Positions 44,484 through 53,330 are shown, numbered from the stretch's first letter. The stretch is DNA of 64,000 nucleotides from JBFWUW01 sp050247075 (GCA_050247075.1 JBFWUW010000018.1:1-64000), one strand, 5' to 3'. Program-made: numbers and translations. Notes: generated by a model not told the origin, from the sequence alone.

Positions 44484-44670
44484 TAGCAATCGCCAAATGC
44501 ATTCGGCAATTTGGTCCCAAAGCAAATTGCAAGAAGTTCCCGCTTGCTACTGCTCCGGCCGTTCCGTTGATATTGGCTCGGTTGCCTAATTCGAGGTGTA
44601 GTGTTCTACGTCAGACGGCGGCGTATAGACCACTCGCGAAACCGAGCCGCGTGGAAACAGAAGACAATCT

Positions 44671-44853
44671 CTAGTTGATTGCCGGAGTGCCGGTTTCAGC
44701 GGATTTGTCCGGTCTTGTCCAATCGGCGAGGACTTGTTCGATCCGAGCATTGAGTTGGTCCAGCCGAGCCAGGACATCATCCTGGCGCAGTTCAATCTCG
44801 GCCAACAAGTCGGCGGCAAGTGAGTGCATGGATTTGAAATCGGCCATCGACAT
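44671..44853 (-). CDS. Short helical protein, unknown
   Basis: Possible protein of 60 residues (start ATG at 44853, or 44847 two codons later) consisting mostly of one long amphipathic helix (LAADLLAEIELRQDDVLARLDQLNARIEQVLADW) ending TPAIN. It is supported only by its helical heptad pattern and codon-like composition; the ribosome site is weak. The longer frame upstream is Pro/Arg-rich and unlikely to be coding. Confidence 0.45.
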   Translation of the reverse strand: MSMADFKSMHSLAADLLAEIELRQDDVLARLDQLNARIEQVLADWTRPDKSAETGTPAIN

Positions 44854-45067
44854 GCTCAAATTGCCTGGAGAATGGTGCGCCGGCAAAGTCCCCCCAGGCG
44901 GCACGCGCGGCGGCAACAGAGTTTGCCACGCCGCTCGTGGGCACCGCGAACGGTACAAACCGCCTCAATCTTGTAGACTACGTCTGGCGTGACCGGGATG
45001 CGTGACGGCAATGCTGTCCCCCACACTTGTGTTCGCGATGAAACTGTTACTTGGAAAGGCTCGCGTC

Positions 45068-46285
45068 ATGGCTGTTGCACCTTCCGCGACAAGTGGATCG
45101 GCGGGAATATGCTTGTTGATGGGGCTTCTCGCCATGCCGTGCATCTCGCTAGTCCAGGCGCAAGATGATCTTGAGCCGGCCAAGCATGTGATGTCGGGCT
45201 TTGACGAAACCGTGGACCAGATCGTTCAAGACGTGTCGCATGCCATGCAGGTTCTGAATCGCGTCAATTTGCAAGTGGGACCGATTGCCGGGCCGCCCAA
45301 CGCCTCGACCAGTTCTGGTTTCGTGCTGGCAATCCAACGGCACCTGCCCGAGTGGATGGAGAGTTTACCAGGCGAAGATTCCGTCTACTTGACCGCTTCT
45401 TATGCCGCGAATGTCGATCCAACATCGGGCCGCGCCTGCCTGGCCATCGACGCTGCCTTGAAGGATGCAGGTGGCCAGGAACTCCATAAACTTCCCCGAT
45501 ATCTGCTGGTCGATGAACCATCCCTGCTGATTCTGCTGGCCGGCAATGGTTCACTGCCGCTGAAGGGCCTGGGCGAGTTCCCCCTTTCCGACGTTCGCAA
45601 CGATGCGCTGGTTGAATTGCTCGCCAGGCCTAAATTTGCCCTGCAGCCGCGCGGCAACAACTGGAAGGTCTCCACCGTCGCACGGCCATCCGCCGGCAGC
45701 CCTTACGGCATCGAGTTCCTCGATCGCATCCGAACCGATCGAAACGGGAACGAATACTTTTGGCCCGTGGCTGTCGGACAGCAAAACGGCCAGCCCCTGG
45801 TTGAGATCGACGAGGGCCATGTTTTTGCCGTGCGGCTGATCAATGACACGCCTCAACCGGTCGCCGTGACGCTGACGATGAATGGCAGAAACATTCTCGC
45901 GCGCGATCCGCGGCCCGGCCAGAAACCGGCTACCGGTCTTGCGGGACAAAATTGGATCGTGGCGGGCAAGCATTCCACGGCGATGGTGTGGGGCCAGTTG
46001 GCGGACGGCAAAAAGTGGTTGGCGGACGGCAATAAGTGGACAGAGTTCAAAAGTGCTGATGGCGGGGCCGATGGCAGCGTACTAACCGCCGTATTTAGCG
46101 CGGCATTCACCGACAAGCCGCCCGCCGATGAGCCCCCTCCCGCGTTTACCGTTAACGGCGAGCAATTCCTGCAAGAAGGGCGCAAGGTGGAAGACCGCGA
46201 TCGGCCGCTGCTGATGAACTTTGGCGTCAGCCGCGGCGCGGTCAGCGTTCGCTACCGGGAAGAAAGGGAAGGAGGGAAACCGTAG
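45068..46285 (+). CDS. Secreted protein, unknown
   Basis: Secreted protein of 405 residues. The ATG at 45068 has AAGG about nine bases upstream and gives a signal peptide with hydrophobic core SAGICLLMGLLAMPCISLV and Ala-x-Ala-like cleavage near VQAQ. ATG at 45038 is an alternative. Three regions are visible: helical 30-65 (FDETVDQIVQDVSHAMQVLNRVNLQV), mixed 75-180, and a beta-rich C-terminal half (about 220-400) with HVFAVRLINDTPQPVAVTLTMNGRNILA and SAAFTDKPPADEPPPAFTVNGEQF. No family recognised. Confidence 0.72.
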   Translation: MAVAPSATSGSAGICLLMGLLAMPCISLVQAQDDLEPAKHVMSGFDETVDQIVQDVSHAMQVLNRVNLQVGPIAGPPNASTSSGFVLAIQRHLPEWMESLPGEDSVYLTASYAANVDPTSGRACLAIDAALKDAGGQELHKLPRYLLVDEPSLLILLAGNGSLPLKGLGEFPLSDVRNDALVELLARPKFALQPRGNNWKVSTVARPSAGSPYGIEFLDRIRTDRNGNEYFWPVAVGQQNGQPLVEIDEGHVFAVRLINDTPQPVAVTLTMNGRNILARDPRPGQKPATGLAGQNWIVAGKHSTAMVWGQLADGKKWLADGNKWTEFKSADGGADGSVLTAVFSAAFTDKPPADEPPPAFTVNGEQFLQEGRKVEDRDRPLLMNFGVSRGAVSVRYREEREGGKP

Positions 46286-46294
46286 GGCTCGCTA

Positions 46295-46314
46295 TAGGAG
46301 CCGTCTCTGACGGC
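46295..46314 (+). repeat. Short hairpin repeat (TAGGAG family)
   Basis: TAGGAG immediately followed by the hairpin GCCGTC-TCT-GACGGC and then GAA. Related copies with compensating stem changes occur at 52746-52765 and 63321-63340; see findings. Confidence 0.6.
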
Positions 46315-46472
46315 GAATCCAAAAGCGTCGCTTTTCGCTCCGGGCGTGTGAACGAATGGACTTGGCGGCAACTTCGTGAATAGTCGTTCCGCTTTCCGCG
46401 ACGGCTGCCCAGTTGAGCTGCGAAGCCAACTTGTCGCCATCGGTATTCGGCCCCCAATTTCAACGCCGCCAA

Positions 46473-46509
46473 CAAAAAAACCACCCCGCGGCGACGAGCC
46501 GCGGGGTGG
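46473..46509 (-). terminator. Rho-independent terminator of the porin gene
   Basis: A perfect 12-bp stem (CCACCCCGCGGC / GCCGCGGGGTGG, 46481-46509, loop GACGA) lies 57 bp past the porin stop; on the minus strand it is followed by a run of seven T (46480-46474). This is a textbook intrinsic terminator for the highly expressed outer-membrane gene. Confidence 0.92.
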
Positions 46510-46565
46510 AGCAAGGAGTCGATCGTCTCTTGTGGCCAGGGCATGCCTGGCCGGTTGACCGTGGA

Positions 46566-48074
46566 CTAGTACATGAAGATCACGTCGTTGGTCCACACAA
46601 ACTGGTTACGTCCAGTACCGTTGTTGTACGGCAGGTTGCCGTTGCGGCCAACGGGCCCGTCGTAAACATCCAGGGCGACAGCCGAGCGGAAGATGACGTT
46701 CTTGTTAGGCGTCCACTTCGGACCGGTCATGAACCGATAAAAGCTGCCGTTGTAACCAGAACGAGCACCACTCAAACCGCGATCGCCGGTGGCGCCAGCG
46801 CCGTTGCGGTCGATCAAGAACCCGCCCACGCGGTTGCCGCCGTCATCGCGGAACCATTCGGCGTTGACACCCCAAGACAGGCAGTCGTCAAACTTATAGT
46901 AGGCAAACGCGTTAACGCCGTACCAGTAACCAGTGGCCGTGCCGGGCCCCTGGGCGTTGGCTTGGGTACCGAAGTCCGATTGCAACACCACCGTCACATT
47001 GTCGTTAATGGGACGGGTGTAGACCAAGGACTGGAGATAACGGAAGTCGGTCGTGGCAAAACCGCCGTTGAATTCGTTGCCGAAGATCGTAAAGAACGCC
47101 AACGTGTCTTCGCAATCGCCGGTCAGGGTGACCAAGCCCATGCCGTTAACACGGTTTTGATTGTCCCAGATGTTGTCCCAGCCGCGGACCACGCCGCCCA
47201 TCACGCTCAACTGGTCGTTGAGCTGGTTGGTAACGGTGACACCGGTGTGGGTAAACGGCTCGCCGTATTGGAACGTGTAAGGCAGAATCGTGAAGAAGTT
47301 TTGGTACGTCTGCACGGTCGCGTAACCGACGGGCGAAATGAACCGCCCGGCACGAATCGTCCAGTCGCACTTCTTGGCTTCCACATAGAACTGCGGCGTT
47401 ACGATACCGTAGAACCGGCTATCACGATTCCATTGGGGAACGCCGTTGGGAGTCAAGTCCAGGCCCAAACCGCCGATGAACCGGGTGTCGGTGCCGTAAA
47501 CAGCGTCGGCGCGGTAGCCAACATCCCAGCAGCAGTTGCCGCCTTCGGCCTCTTTATAGACCCACAACCAGGCCTGGTTGAGCTGGTACTCGTTGGCCCG
47601 GTCGGTCCAGGTCATCGGGCCGTTATAACGGTCGGCCGGGTTGCTGGGGTTCCAGGTGAACGATTGCGCGACGAAGCCGCCGACATTGATTTCGTGGCAC
47701 TTCAGCCATTCGCAGTTGCCGAACAGGGCCCAAGCCTCGCCCTGGTCGCAGCCGCAACCATTGGTGCAGCCGCCATCAAAAGAGTTGCAACAAGAGTTGC
47801 AGCACGAATCTCCGGGCGTCCAGTTGCAGCAACCGGCGTCAGCGGGAGCGGCCTCGGGGGCAGCCTCCGGAGCCATGGCCCCACCCGATGCGTCGGGGGC
47901 GGCCGGCACGGCTGCCGGGTCGCTGGGGGACTCGTCATCGTAATAATCGTAGGCAGCAGGCTGTGCCTGAGGCCCGCCGCGCAGGCGGACGCTCGAGCCC
48001 TGCTGGGCCGACGCCACGCTTCCGCCGAGCAAGCCGGCGACCGCGATAGTCAGCGCAAAACGTGCGATTCTCAT
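46566..48074 (-). CDS. Beta-barrel porin (BBP2/OmpL type) with cysteine-rich N-terminal segment
   Basis: Predicted outer-membrane barrel of 502 residues. The ATG at 48074 has AGGA about eight bases upstream; the signal peptide is MRIARFALTIAVAGLLGGSVASAQ. After an Ala/Pro-rich linker (about 35-80) comes a cluster of nine cysteines in residues 82-109 (CC, CC, CC, then three single Cys), with two more at 121 and 126. The barrel follows, rich in aromatic/Asn alternations (SFTWNPSNPADRYNGPMTW ... VYTRPINDNVTVVLQSDFG) and ends in FVWTNDVIFMY with a terminal aromatic, typical of outer-membrane proteins. Single gene with its own terminator. Confidence 0.9.
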   Translation of the reverse strand: MRIARFALTIAVAGLLGGSVASAQQGSSVRLRGGPQAQPAAYDYYDDESPSDPAAVPAAPDASGGAMAPEAAPEAAPADAGCCNWTPGDSCCNSCCNSFDGGCTNGCGCDQGEAWALFGNCEWLKCHEINVGGFVAQSFTWNPSNPADRYNGPMTWTDRANEYQLNQAWLWVYKEAEGGNCCWDVGYRADAVYGTDTRFIGGLGLDLTPNGVPQWNRDSRFYGIVTPQFYVEAKKCDWTIRAGRFISPVGYATVQTYQNFFTILPYTFQYGEPFTHTGVTVTNQLNDQLSVMGGVVRGWDNIWDNQNRVNGMGLVTLTGDCEDTLAFFTIFGNEFNGGFATTDFRYLQSLVYTRPINDNVTVVLQSDFGTQANAQGPGTATGYWYGVNAFAYYKFDDCLSWGVNAEWFRDDGGNRVGGFLIDRNGAGATGDRGLSGARSGYNGSFYRFMTGPKWTPNKNVIFRSAVALDVYDGPVGRNGNLPYNNGTGRNQFVWTNDVIFMY

Positions 48075-48340
48075 AGAAACAATCCTCCATCCATGGAAAG
48101 AACAGACACCGAAAGAGCGGGTCCGCCTGAGACCACCAGAGTCGACCCGCACACCAGCCAGAACGTCCGAGCCATCTTGGCAAGGCCGATCGGACTTAAA
48201 ACACGGTACGGGTTCTGGCAAAGTTGCTATCGTCTAGGATGGAAGCCGGGAATTATTCCAAACCGTGCGAACTTCTTGGCTTTTCCTGGATTTTTTTAGA
48301 TTTTTCGGACTCTGTTCGCATCGGGCAAAGTCTGCGGATG

Positions 48341-49423
48341 CTAGCAGTCGTCTGGCCCCTTGTAAGGCGGGTGAATAATAGCGCGACTTGCTCCACCATC
48401 CGCAGCCCTTTGTTGAACCGCTGCACGGCTGAGGCGATCGGCCCAATGGAGTGGTTCCGGCAGCCGGTGTCCCGCCAAGAAATGCTCCACAACCGATTGG
48501 GCCAGGGCACAGTCGGTTCGGTGGCCCGGAGAGACATACAACGGGTTACGGGCCTTGGGTGTGGGATAGACCGCCACGGCCAACGCTTCGCCATCCAACA
48601 AAATGGGGCGTGTGGAGGGACGAGCCTTGGCCGACCGGCCAGCTTGGTTGCTGCGTTGTGGGCCCGCGGCGACCGTTCCACAGAGCAAGGTCTTGGTGAC
48701 GCCGACGGTGGCCATATCGGCCACAATCCCCAGGTGCGAGGCAATCCCCATGCGGCGGGGGTGCAAGATGCCCGTGCCATCCACAAGCACGACCGGTGCT
48801 AGCTGGCCGGCCGCGCGAACTTGCTCCAGCAGAGCCAGATAAACGGGCAATTCGCGAAACGTCAGATACGACGTGATATAGGGGAAATGCACTTCCGCGT
48901 GCAAAGTCTGGGACCAAACGAGCTGGCCGGTAGCCGTGTCGAACAACGTGTAGGCCGCTACGGCTGCCCGCGGAGCGGCGTAAGAAACATCCAATCCCCC
49001 AATGAGATTGGGCAGGCCCACCCCCGCGTAAGTTGGGTCGATCTGCCCGCGCAACGATTCTTGTATTTGCCTCAGCCGTTCTAAAGGGCGGTCACCGCGA
49101 AAGTCTCGAAAACGGTATCGCGACAAATCGACGCGGCCACGTTCAACAGCCACTCCTTCGCCTTGCAGCCGCGAAATCTTGTCGGCGGGCTGTCCGGAAA
49201 TGTAAGCACCAACGTCGCCATTGGCCCGCACCACGCGGTGGCAGTGGCAATCAGTATGGTGAGCATGATGCAACATTTCATGGCCGATCCATTTGGCCGC
49301 TACGCGGTTTCCCAGGGCTTCGGCGACGTCGCCATAGGTAGCGACATGGCCAGCGGGTATTTGCCAGAGCAAACCGTGCAATTGAGCTGGCAGATCGGGA
49401 AGCGCAACGAAGTCGAATACCAT
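48341..49423 (-). CDS. Alkyltransferase-like domain fused to endonuclease V
   Basis: DNA-repair fusion of 360 residues. Residues 1-105 form an O6-alkylguanine transferase-like (MGMT/ATL) domain with the active-site segment Cys-His-Cys61-His-Arg-Val in HTDCHCHRVVRANGD; the usual Pro before the Cys is His and the Arg finger is Lys (AAKWIG). Residues 135-290 form endonuclease V: Asp145 in IGGLDVSYA, Glu191 in FRELP, Asp215 in VLVDGTGILHPRRMGIASHLG, then TVGVTKTLLCG. Endonuclease V nicks next to deaminated bases (inosine). The ATG at 49423 is preferred to 49444; neither has a ribosome site. The C-terminal 50 residues are a helical extension. Confidence 0.88.
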   Translation of the reverse strand: MVFDFVALPDLPAQLHGLLWQIPAGHVATYGDVAEALGNRVAAKWIGHEMLHHAHHTDCHCHRVVRANGDVGAYISGQPADKISRLQGEGVAVERGRVDLSRYRFRDFRGDRPLERLRQIQESLRGQIDPTYAGVGLPNLIGGLDVSYAAPRAAVAAYTLFDTATGQLVWSQTLHAEVHFPYITSYLTFRELPVYLALLEQVRAAGQLAPVVLVDGTGILHPRRMGIASHLGIVADMATVGVTKTLLCGTVAAGPQRSNQAGRSAKARPSTRPILLDGEALAVAVYPTPKARNPLYVSPGHRTDCALAQSVVEHFLAGHRLPEPLHWADRLSRAAVQQRAADGGASRAIIHPPYKGPDDC

Positions 49424-49522
49424 GCGTTGATTATAGCGCGTCATTACAATCCGCCGGGACGCTTGGGGGGGCCGCAATAGACCGCTACGATAGTCGTTCC
49501 GCCGGTATGGCGAGCTTGGACG

Positions 49523-50428
49523 ATGAACCACCGCAGCGAGAGTTGCTTCATGTTACGTTGGCGTTTGCTACTGGGAACCGCGTTCATCGCCGCATTGGCT
49601 GGGCTTTGCTGGCTAGACCTGCACGCGGCAATGCCGGGTATCTGGCTGATGCCGTTAGTCTTGGTGCTCAGCCTGGTTGGAACGCAAGAATTGCTGGGCC
49701 TGCTCAAAGCCCGCGGGCTGCGGCCAATCGCCTGGCCGTTGTACGTTGGCAATCTGGCGGTGGTGGCCAGCAACTGGGCAGCGGTGTTGCACGCAAACAG
49801 CACACTCGGGCCGTTGGGCTGGCCCTTGCTCGTGTTAGCGCTGGCTGTATTACTAGCAATTATGGCCCAGATGCGCCGTTACACGGGACCAGGGGCAGTC
49901 ATGGAACAATTGGGGCTGTCGATGTTTTGCCTGGTGTACGTGGGGCTGCTGCTGTCCTTCGTCTGCCAATTGCGGCTGATCGGCGGCGGGCGGACAGGGC
50001 TGGCAGCCGTGGTCTCCCTATTGATTGTGGTCAAGCTGTGCGATGTGGGGGCCTACACCTTTGGCCGGTTGTTCGGCCGGCACAAAATGTCGCCCATTCT
50101 CAGTCCCGGCAAAACATGGGAGGGAGCCGCCGGCGGGCTGGCTTTGGCCTGCCTGGGCGCATGGCTGGCGTTGCATGTCTTAGCGCCGCGAATCTCTGTC
50201 CAAGCGTTGCCGGCGGGACCGTGGTACGGCTGGGCCGCCTTTGGATTGGTGGTGGGTATGGCCGGTATTCTGGGCGATTTGGCCGAATCACTCATCAAAC
50301 GCGACGTAGGCCGCAAGGACTCCAGCACCTGGATGCCTGGTTTCGGCGGCGTCTTGGACCTGTTGGATTCGATCTTGTTCGCCGCACCGGTGGCTTATCT
50401 CTTGTGGGCGCTCAAGCTCGTTCCGTGA
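49523..50428 (+). CDS. cdsA: Phosphatidate cytidylyltransferase CdsA
   Basis: Inner-membrane enzyme making CDP-diacylglycerol from phosphatidic acid and CTP, the branch point of phospholipid synthesis. The 301 residues hold about eight hydrophobic segments and the C-terminal signature SLIKRDVGRKDSSTWMPGFGGVLDLLDS. The usual HGG and DRxD of the consensus are FGG and DLLD here. The ATG at 49523 or 49550 could be the start. It is divergent from the endonuclease V fusion, so the 99-bp gap holds both promoters. Confidence 0.88.
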   Translation: MNHRSESCFMLRWRLLLGTAFIAALAGLCWLDLHAAMPGIWLMPLVLVLSLVGTQELLGLLKARGLRPIAWPLYVGNLAVVASNWAAVLHANSTLGPLGWPLLVLALAVLLAIMAQMRRYTGPGAVMEQLGLSMFCLVYVGLLLSFVCQLRLIGGGRTGLAAVVSLLIVVKLCDVGAYTFGRLFGRHKMSPILSPGKTWEGAAGGLALACLGAWLALHVLAPRISVQALPAGPWYGWAAFGLVVGMAGILGDLAESLIKRDVGRKDSSTWMPGFGGVLDLLDSILFAAPVAYLLWALKLVP

Positions 50429-50445
50429 ATCGCAGGCACGCGGCT

Positions 50446-51117
50446 TCATTCCCCGCTGCTGGTTCGCAACTCACCCTGGGCGCTGGCTTGCCAGGTCTGC
50501 CCGCTTTCAACGTCTAACGCCGTCAGCCAACGGCCGCCGAAGCAATACGTATCGATGCACTTGAGGTGCCCCAGGTCGAGGATCTCGCCGCTTTTTTGCG
50601 AAGTATGCCCCACGACGGCCGTCTTGCCCGAAATATGCGGCCCGGGGATGCTGTGCTTGAGCGAAACCCACCGCAGTGCGTAAAGTTGCTGCGCGTCCAG
50701 TGGCGTGTCGCTGTCGTAGTTGGCGTGAACAAAAAAATGGGTGTCGGTCTCAAAGTAGTTCTGGCAATTCCGCAAGAACTCGACATGCTCCGCGGGAATA
50801 TCGGCCAGACCGGCGTCTGGCCCGTACGATTGCAGCGTAGCGCGTCCGCCGTAGATCAGCCAGGCGTCGGGCTCGTCGGGGTGTTCCAGATTATCCAGCA
50901 GCATTTCCTCGTGGTTGCCCATCAAGGCCACCAGGTGGCAACGGCTGGCCAGACCCAACAAGCGGTCGATCACACCGCGGCTATTAGGCCCGCGATCGAT
51001 GTAGTCTCCCAGCATGACCAGCGTATCACTGCGCCGCAAATCAATGGCCGCCAAAACGGCCTGAAAGGCGGCGTCACATCCATGAATATCGCCGATGGCA
51101 ATCGTCCGTGAAGCCAT
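50446..51117 (-). CDS. PPP-type serine/threonine protein phosphatase
   Basis: Cytoplasmic metallophosphoesterase of 223 residues. Metal-binding motifs Asp10/His12 in IAIGDIHG, Asp38 in VMLGDYIDRGP and Asn68/His69 in MGNHEEMLL are all intact, as is the later HxH-like VHANYDS and VVGHTSQ. It resembles the bacterial PrpA/bacteriophage lambda phosphatase group. Targets unknown. Convergent with cdsA, 17 bp apart. Confidence 0.92.
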   Translation of the reverse strand: MASRTIAIGDIHGCDAAFQAVLAAIDLRRSDTLVMLGDYIDRGPNSRGVIDRLLGLASRCHLVALMGNHEEMLLDNLEHPDEPDAWLIYGGRATLQSYGPDAGLADIPAEHVEFLRNCQNYFETDTHFFVHANYDSDTPLDAQQLYALRWVSLKHSIPGPHISGKTAVVGHTSQKSGEILDLGHLKCIDTYCFGGRWLTALDVESGQTWQASAQGELRTSSGE

Positions 51118-51280
51118 GAATAGATTATGTCCTGGTTGATGCTATTGAGCCGATGGTATCGCGTTGTGAGGCTGCCGCTCATCGAGTGCCCCGAGTTCGC
51201 CCGTCCGATGACAACATGCCCGCGAATGGTATCGCAAGAACGTCCACCAACGCAATCGTCGCTAAGGGCAAATCAAGTCC

Positions 51281-51312
51281 ATAAAAACGGGCGAGGGAAT
51301 GCCCTCGCCCGT
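51281..51312 (-). terminator. Rho-independent terminator of the DUF2171 gene
   Basis: An 11-bp stem (ACGGGCGAGGG / CCCTCGCCCGT, 51287-51312, four-base loop) lies 17 bp after the DUF2171 stop and, on the minus strand, is followed by a T-rich tract (TTTTTAT). Confidence 0.85.
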
Positions 51313-51329
51313 GAACGCTCGCTGTCTGG

Positions 51330-51572
51330 TTAAACTGAAGCCGGCTCCGTGGACCAGGTTTGAAAGACCTCGTCGGAATTCTTGGCTAAACGGACGCACT
51401 GGTCCACCTTGTCGATCCATTCGACTGGGATGTAGTGGTGGTGGCCATTGGCGGCTGGATCATTCTTGGTCAGCTTGATCGTTTTGCCTTCCACACGGTC
51501 CACCTCGCCAACATGAGTGCCACAACAGGCGACAACTTCCATATGTTCGCGGATTTCCGATGTATTGTTCAT
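51330..51572 (-). CDS. DUF2171 / PRC-barrel-like small protein
   Basis: Protein of 80 residues of the DUF2171 type: IREHMEVVACCGTHVGEVDRVEGKTIKLTKNDPAANGHHHYIPVEWIDKVDQCVRLAKNS matches the compact beta-barrel pattern with the conserved HVGxVD and HHYIPxEWID motifs. Role unknown; such proteins occur with stress and membrane genes. It has its own terminator and is a short monocistronic gene. Confidence 0.85.
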   Translation of the reverse strand: MNNTSEIREHMEVVACCGTHVGEVDRVEGKTIKLTKNDPAANGHHHYIPVEWIDKVDQCVRLAKNSDEVFQTWSTEPASV

Positions 51573-51675
51573 TATCTACTCCTTTTCGCAAAGTCCGTAA
51601 GCAAAAGCCCCTGCGAAAGGATATGCAACTCGCGTGCCGCGCCGCGACTAAATTGAATGGCGGCGTACAAGATTA

Positions 51676-52632
51676 CTAGCGAAGCGGCGCAGGACGTAGG
51701 CCCGGCAGCCGTTGCGCGTAAGCTTGGGCCTGGGCTTCAAAATCCAAACCCACTGAGTCGTACAGGGCTCGCCGCAAGCGCTGGGTGATTGGTCCCACGT
51801 TCCCGTCGCCGACTGGTTGGCCTTCGATCGAGCGGGCATGCAGAATTCCGCTGCTGGTCGAGGTCATAAAAATTTCGTCCGCGGACAGTGCGGCATCGCG
51901 CGGTATGTCCGTTTCCAGCACATCCAGGCCGATCTGGCGGCCTAGCTCCAGCACGAGCTTGCGGGTGACTCCGATGAGAATGTCGCGAGTCGTGGGCGTG
52001 AGCAGCTTTCCCCGCGAGACCGTAAACACGTTGCCGGTCGTTCCTTCCGTGAGAAAGCCGCTGGTATCCAGCAACAGTGCCGTGGAGCCAGGCCGCAGCG
52101 CCTCGGCTTGCTGGTTGGCCAACAAGAAATGGAGCCGGCTACGCGACTTGATTCCCGCTGGCAGCAGTTGAGATGGCAGCGAACGTTGGGCGGGAATCAC
52201 TAGAGCCAGCCCCGACTGGTAGACCGGTGCCAGCCGTCCCAATTTGTCAGTGAGGGGAAAGCAACTCACGAAAACCGTGGGACGCCGCTCGTCGTCTGCA
52301 AACGCCATCTCGTAGGCTGCCACCGGCCCGCGCGAAATGCCATGCAGGATTTGCCAATCGACATCGGCCGGTTCGGTCCCCTGGTTGTGGATCAGCGTCT
52401 CAAGCGTGATCCGCTCCAAGTCATCGCGGGTCAGCCCCAAGTCAATCCGCAAAACATCGAGCGTCTCTTGCAGCCGGTCAAGATGGTCTCGCAGCCGAAA
52501 GGGCCGCCCTCGAATGGTGCGGGTGACTTCATAGGCCATATCCCCGTAGGTCAAGGCCGAATCAAAAATCGAGACGCGGGCCTCGGACTCGGCCACGAAC
52601 TGGCCGTTGAAATAGACGACGCGATGATTCAT
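51676..52632 (-). CDS. Class IV aminotransferase (branched-chain / D-amino acid type)
   Basis: Cytoplasmic PLP enzyme of 318 residues. The fold-type IV signatures are visible: VVYFNGQFV at the N-terminus, SALTYGDMAYEVTRTIRGRPFRLRDHLDRL with the class Arg, the PLP-lysine segment AGIKSRSRLHFLLANQQA, and EGTTGNVFTVSRGKLLTPTTRDILIGVTRKLVLEL. These features fit IlvE, DAAT or 4-amino-4-deoxychorismate lyase; the sequence does not decide. The ATG at 52632 gives the usual length; the longer frame upstream is dropped. Single gene, no obvious operon. Confidence 0.85.
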   Translation of the reverse strand: MNHRVVYFNGQFVAESEARVSIFDSALTYGDMAYEVTRTIRGRPFRLRDHLDRLQETLDVLRIDLGLTRDDLERITLETLIHNQGTEPADVDWQILHGISRGPVAAYEMAFADDERRPTVFVSCFPLTDKLGRLAPVYQSGLALVIPAQRSLPSQLLPAGIKSRSRLHFLLANQQAEALRPGSTALLLDTSGFLTEGTTGNVFTVSRGKLLTPTTRDILIGVTRKLVLELGRQIGLDVLETDIPRDAALSADEIFMTSTSSGILHARSIEGQPVGDGNVGPITQRLRRALYDSVGLDFEAQAQAYAQRLPGLRPAPLR

Positions 52633-52745
52633 GTTGCAGGCAAGTACGATTGGGTTGAAGGTCGCTTGAAGAATAGCCCATTGTAGCGGATGTCGGCGGA
52701 CGCACAGGTCCCATGCCGCCCTCGGCGGGGCCGGCAACAGTACTG

Positions 52746-52765
52746 TAGGAGGCGATTCCATCGCC
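52746..52765 (+). repeat. Short hairpin repeat (TAGGAG family)
   Basis: TAGGAG followed by GGCGAT-TCC-ATCGCC (perfect 6-bp stem) and GAA, in the gap between the aminotransferase and the channel-like gene. A related GAGCGGTCTCCGGCGGCG segment follows at about 52779-52796. Confidence 0.6.
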
Positions 52766-52853
52766 GAACACGCTGGAGGAGCGGTCTCCGGCGGCGTCTG
52801 AAAACGCGTTGCCTCCCTAGGAGACGGCCATGCGACATTTCGTACCGAAACGG

Positions 52854-53330
52854 TCAGTCAACTTCCTTGGCGTTCAGCTTCCTCAGTTCCACCAGCAGTT
52901 CATCCAGCTTGCTCAGCAAGGCCGCGTCGCTGGGGGCCACGGCGGCGCTGGCCGAGCCATCCTGGGCCGTGGCGGCTGGCGGATCGAGCGCCCGCTCGGC
53001 CAGATTGGGGCCAAGCAGAAAGAGGACGCTGGCCACCATTTTGCCGGCCGGCGTATTGGGAAAGATATTGCTGTACCCGACCGAGGCGCAGGTGGAGACA
53101 AACTCCAGTGCGTCCCAATAAGTGTTGACCTTATCATTGCGGCCCCGCTCGGCGGCGTAATAAACCGCCGCGCCCGCTGTCACCAGGCCCACCAGCGACT
53201 CCAACGGATTACGGTTGAGCGCATCGCGCCCCCGCGTTTCGTAAATCGTCACGAACTCGCGCAGCTTGGCCAGGATTTCGGCTGGCGAAAGCAGCGTTAC
53301 GCTGGTGGGCGGCGAGGGCTCTTCGAGCAT
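52854..53330 (-). CDS. Two-helix potassium-channel-like protein with degenerate filter
   Basis: Membrane protein of 158 residues. A cytoplasmic helix (about 10-40) precedes TM1 (about 44-60), a pore-helix-like segment (TYWDALEFVSTCA, 70-82), a selectivity-filter position reading SVGYSN (83-88) instead of TVGYGD, then IFPNTPAGKMVASVLFLLGPNLAERAL (TM2, about 95-112). The C-terminus is Ala/Pro-rich plus a helix LLSKLDELLVELRKL. The alignment to Ion_trans_2 channels, including NTPxGK of the outer vestibule, is close, but the filter would not coordinate K+ normally. It follows the flotillin gene on the same strand, 23 bases apart. No ribosome site is seen. Confidence 0.72.
   Translation of the reverse strand: MLEEPSPPTSVTLLSPAEILAKLREFVTIYETRGRDALNRNPLESLVGLVTAGAAVYYAAERGRNDKVNTYWDALEFVSTCASVGYSNIFPNTPAGKMVASVLFLLGPNLAERALDPPAATAQDGSASAAVAPSDAALLSKLDELLVELRKLNAKEVD

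Noticed and set aside
46413..48299. A 628-codon open frame on the plus strand opposite the porin gene
   Set aside because: It is the mirror of the porin codon pattern in G+C-rich DNA, has no ribosome site or family motifs, and the opposite strand has a clear signal peptide, barrel and terminator.
49430..49435. TATAAT six bases before the ATG of the endonuclease V fusion, suggesting a leaderless transcript
   Set aside because: No matching -35 lies 16-18 bases further upstream, so the hexamer may be chance.
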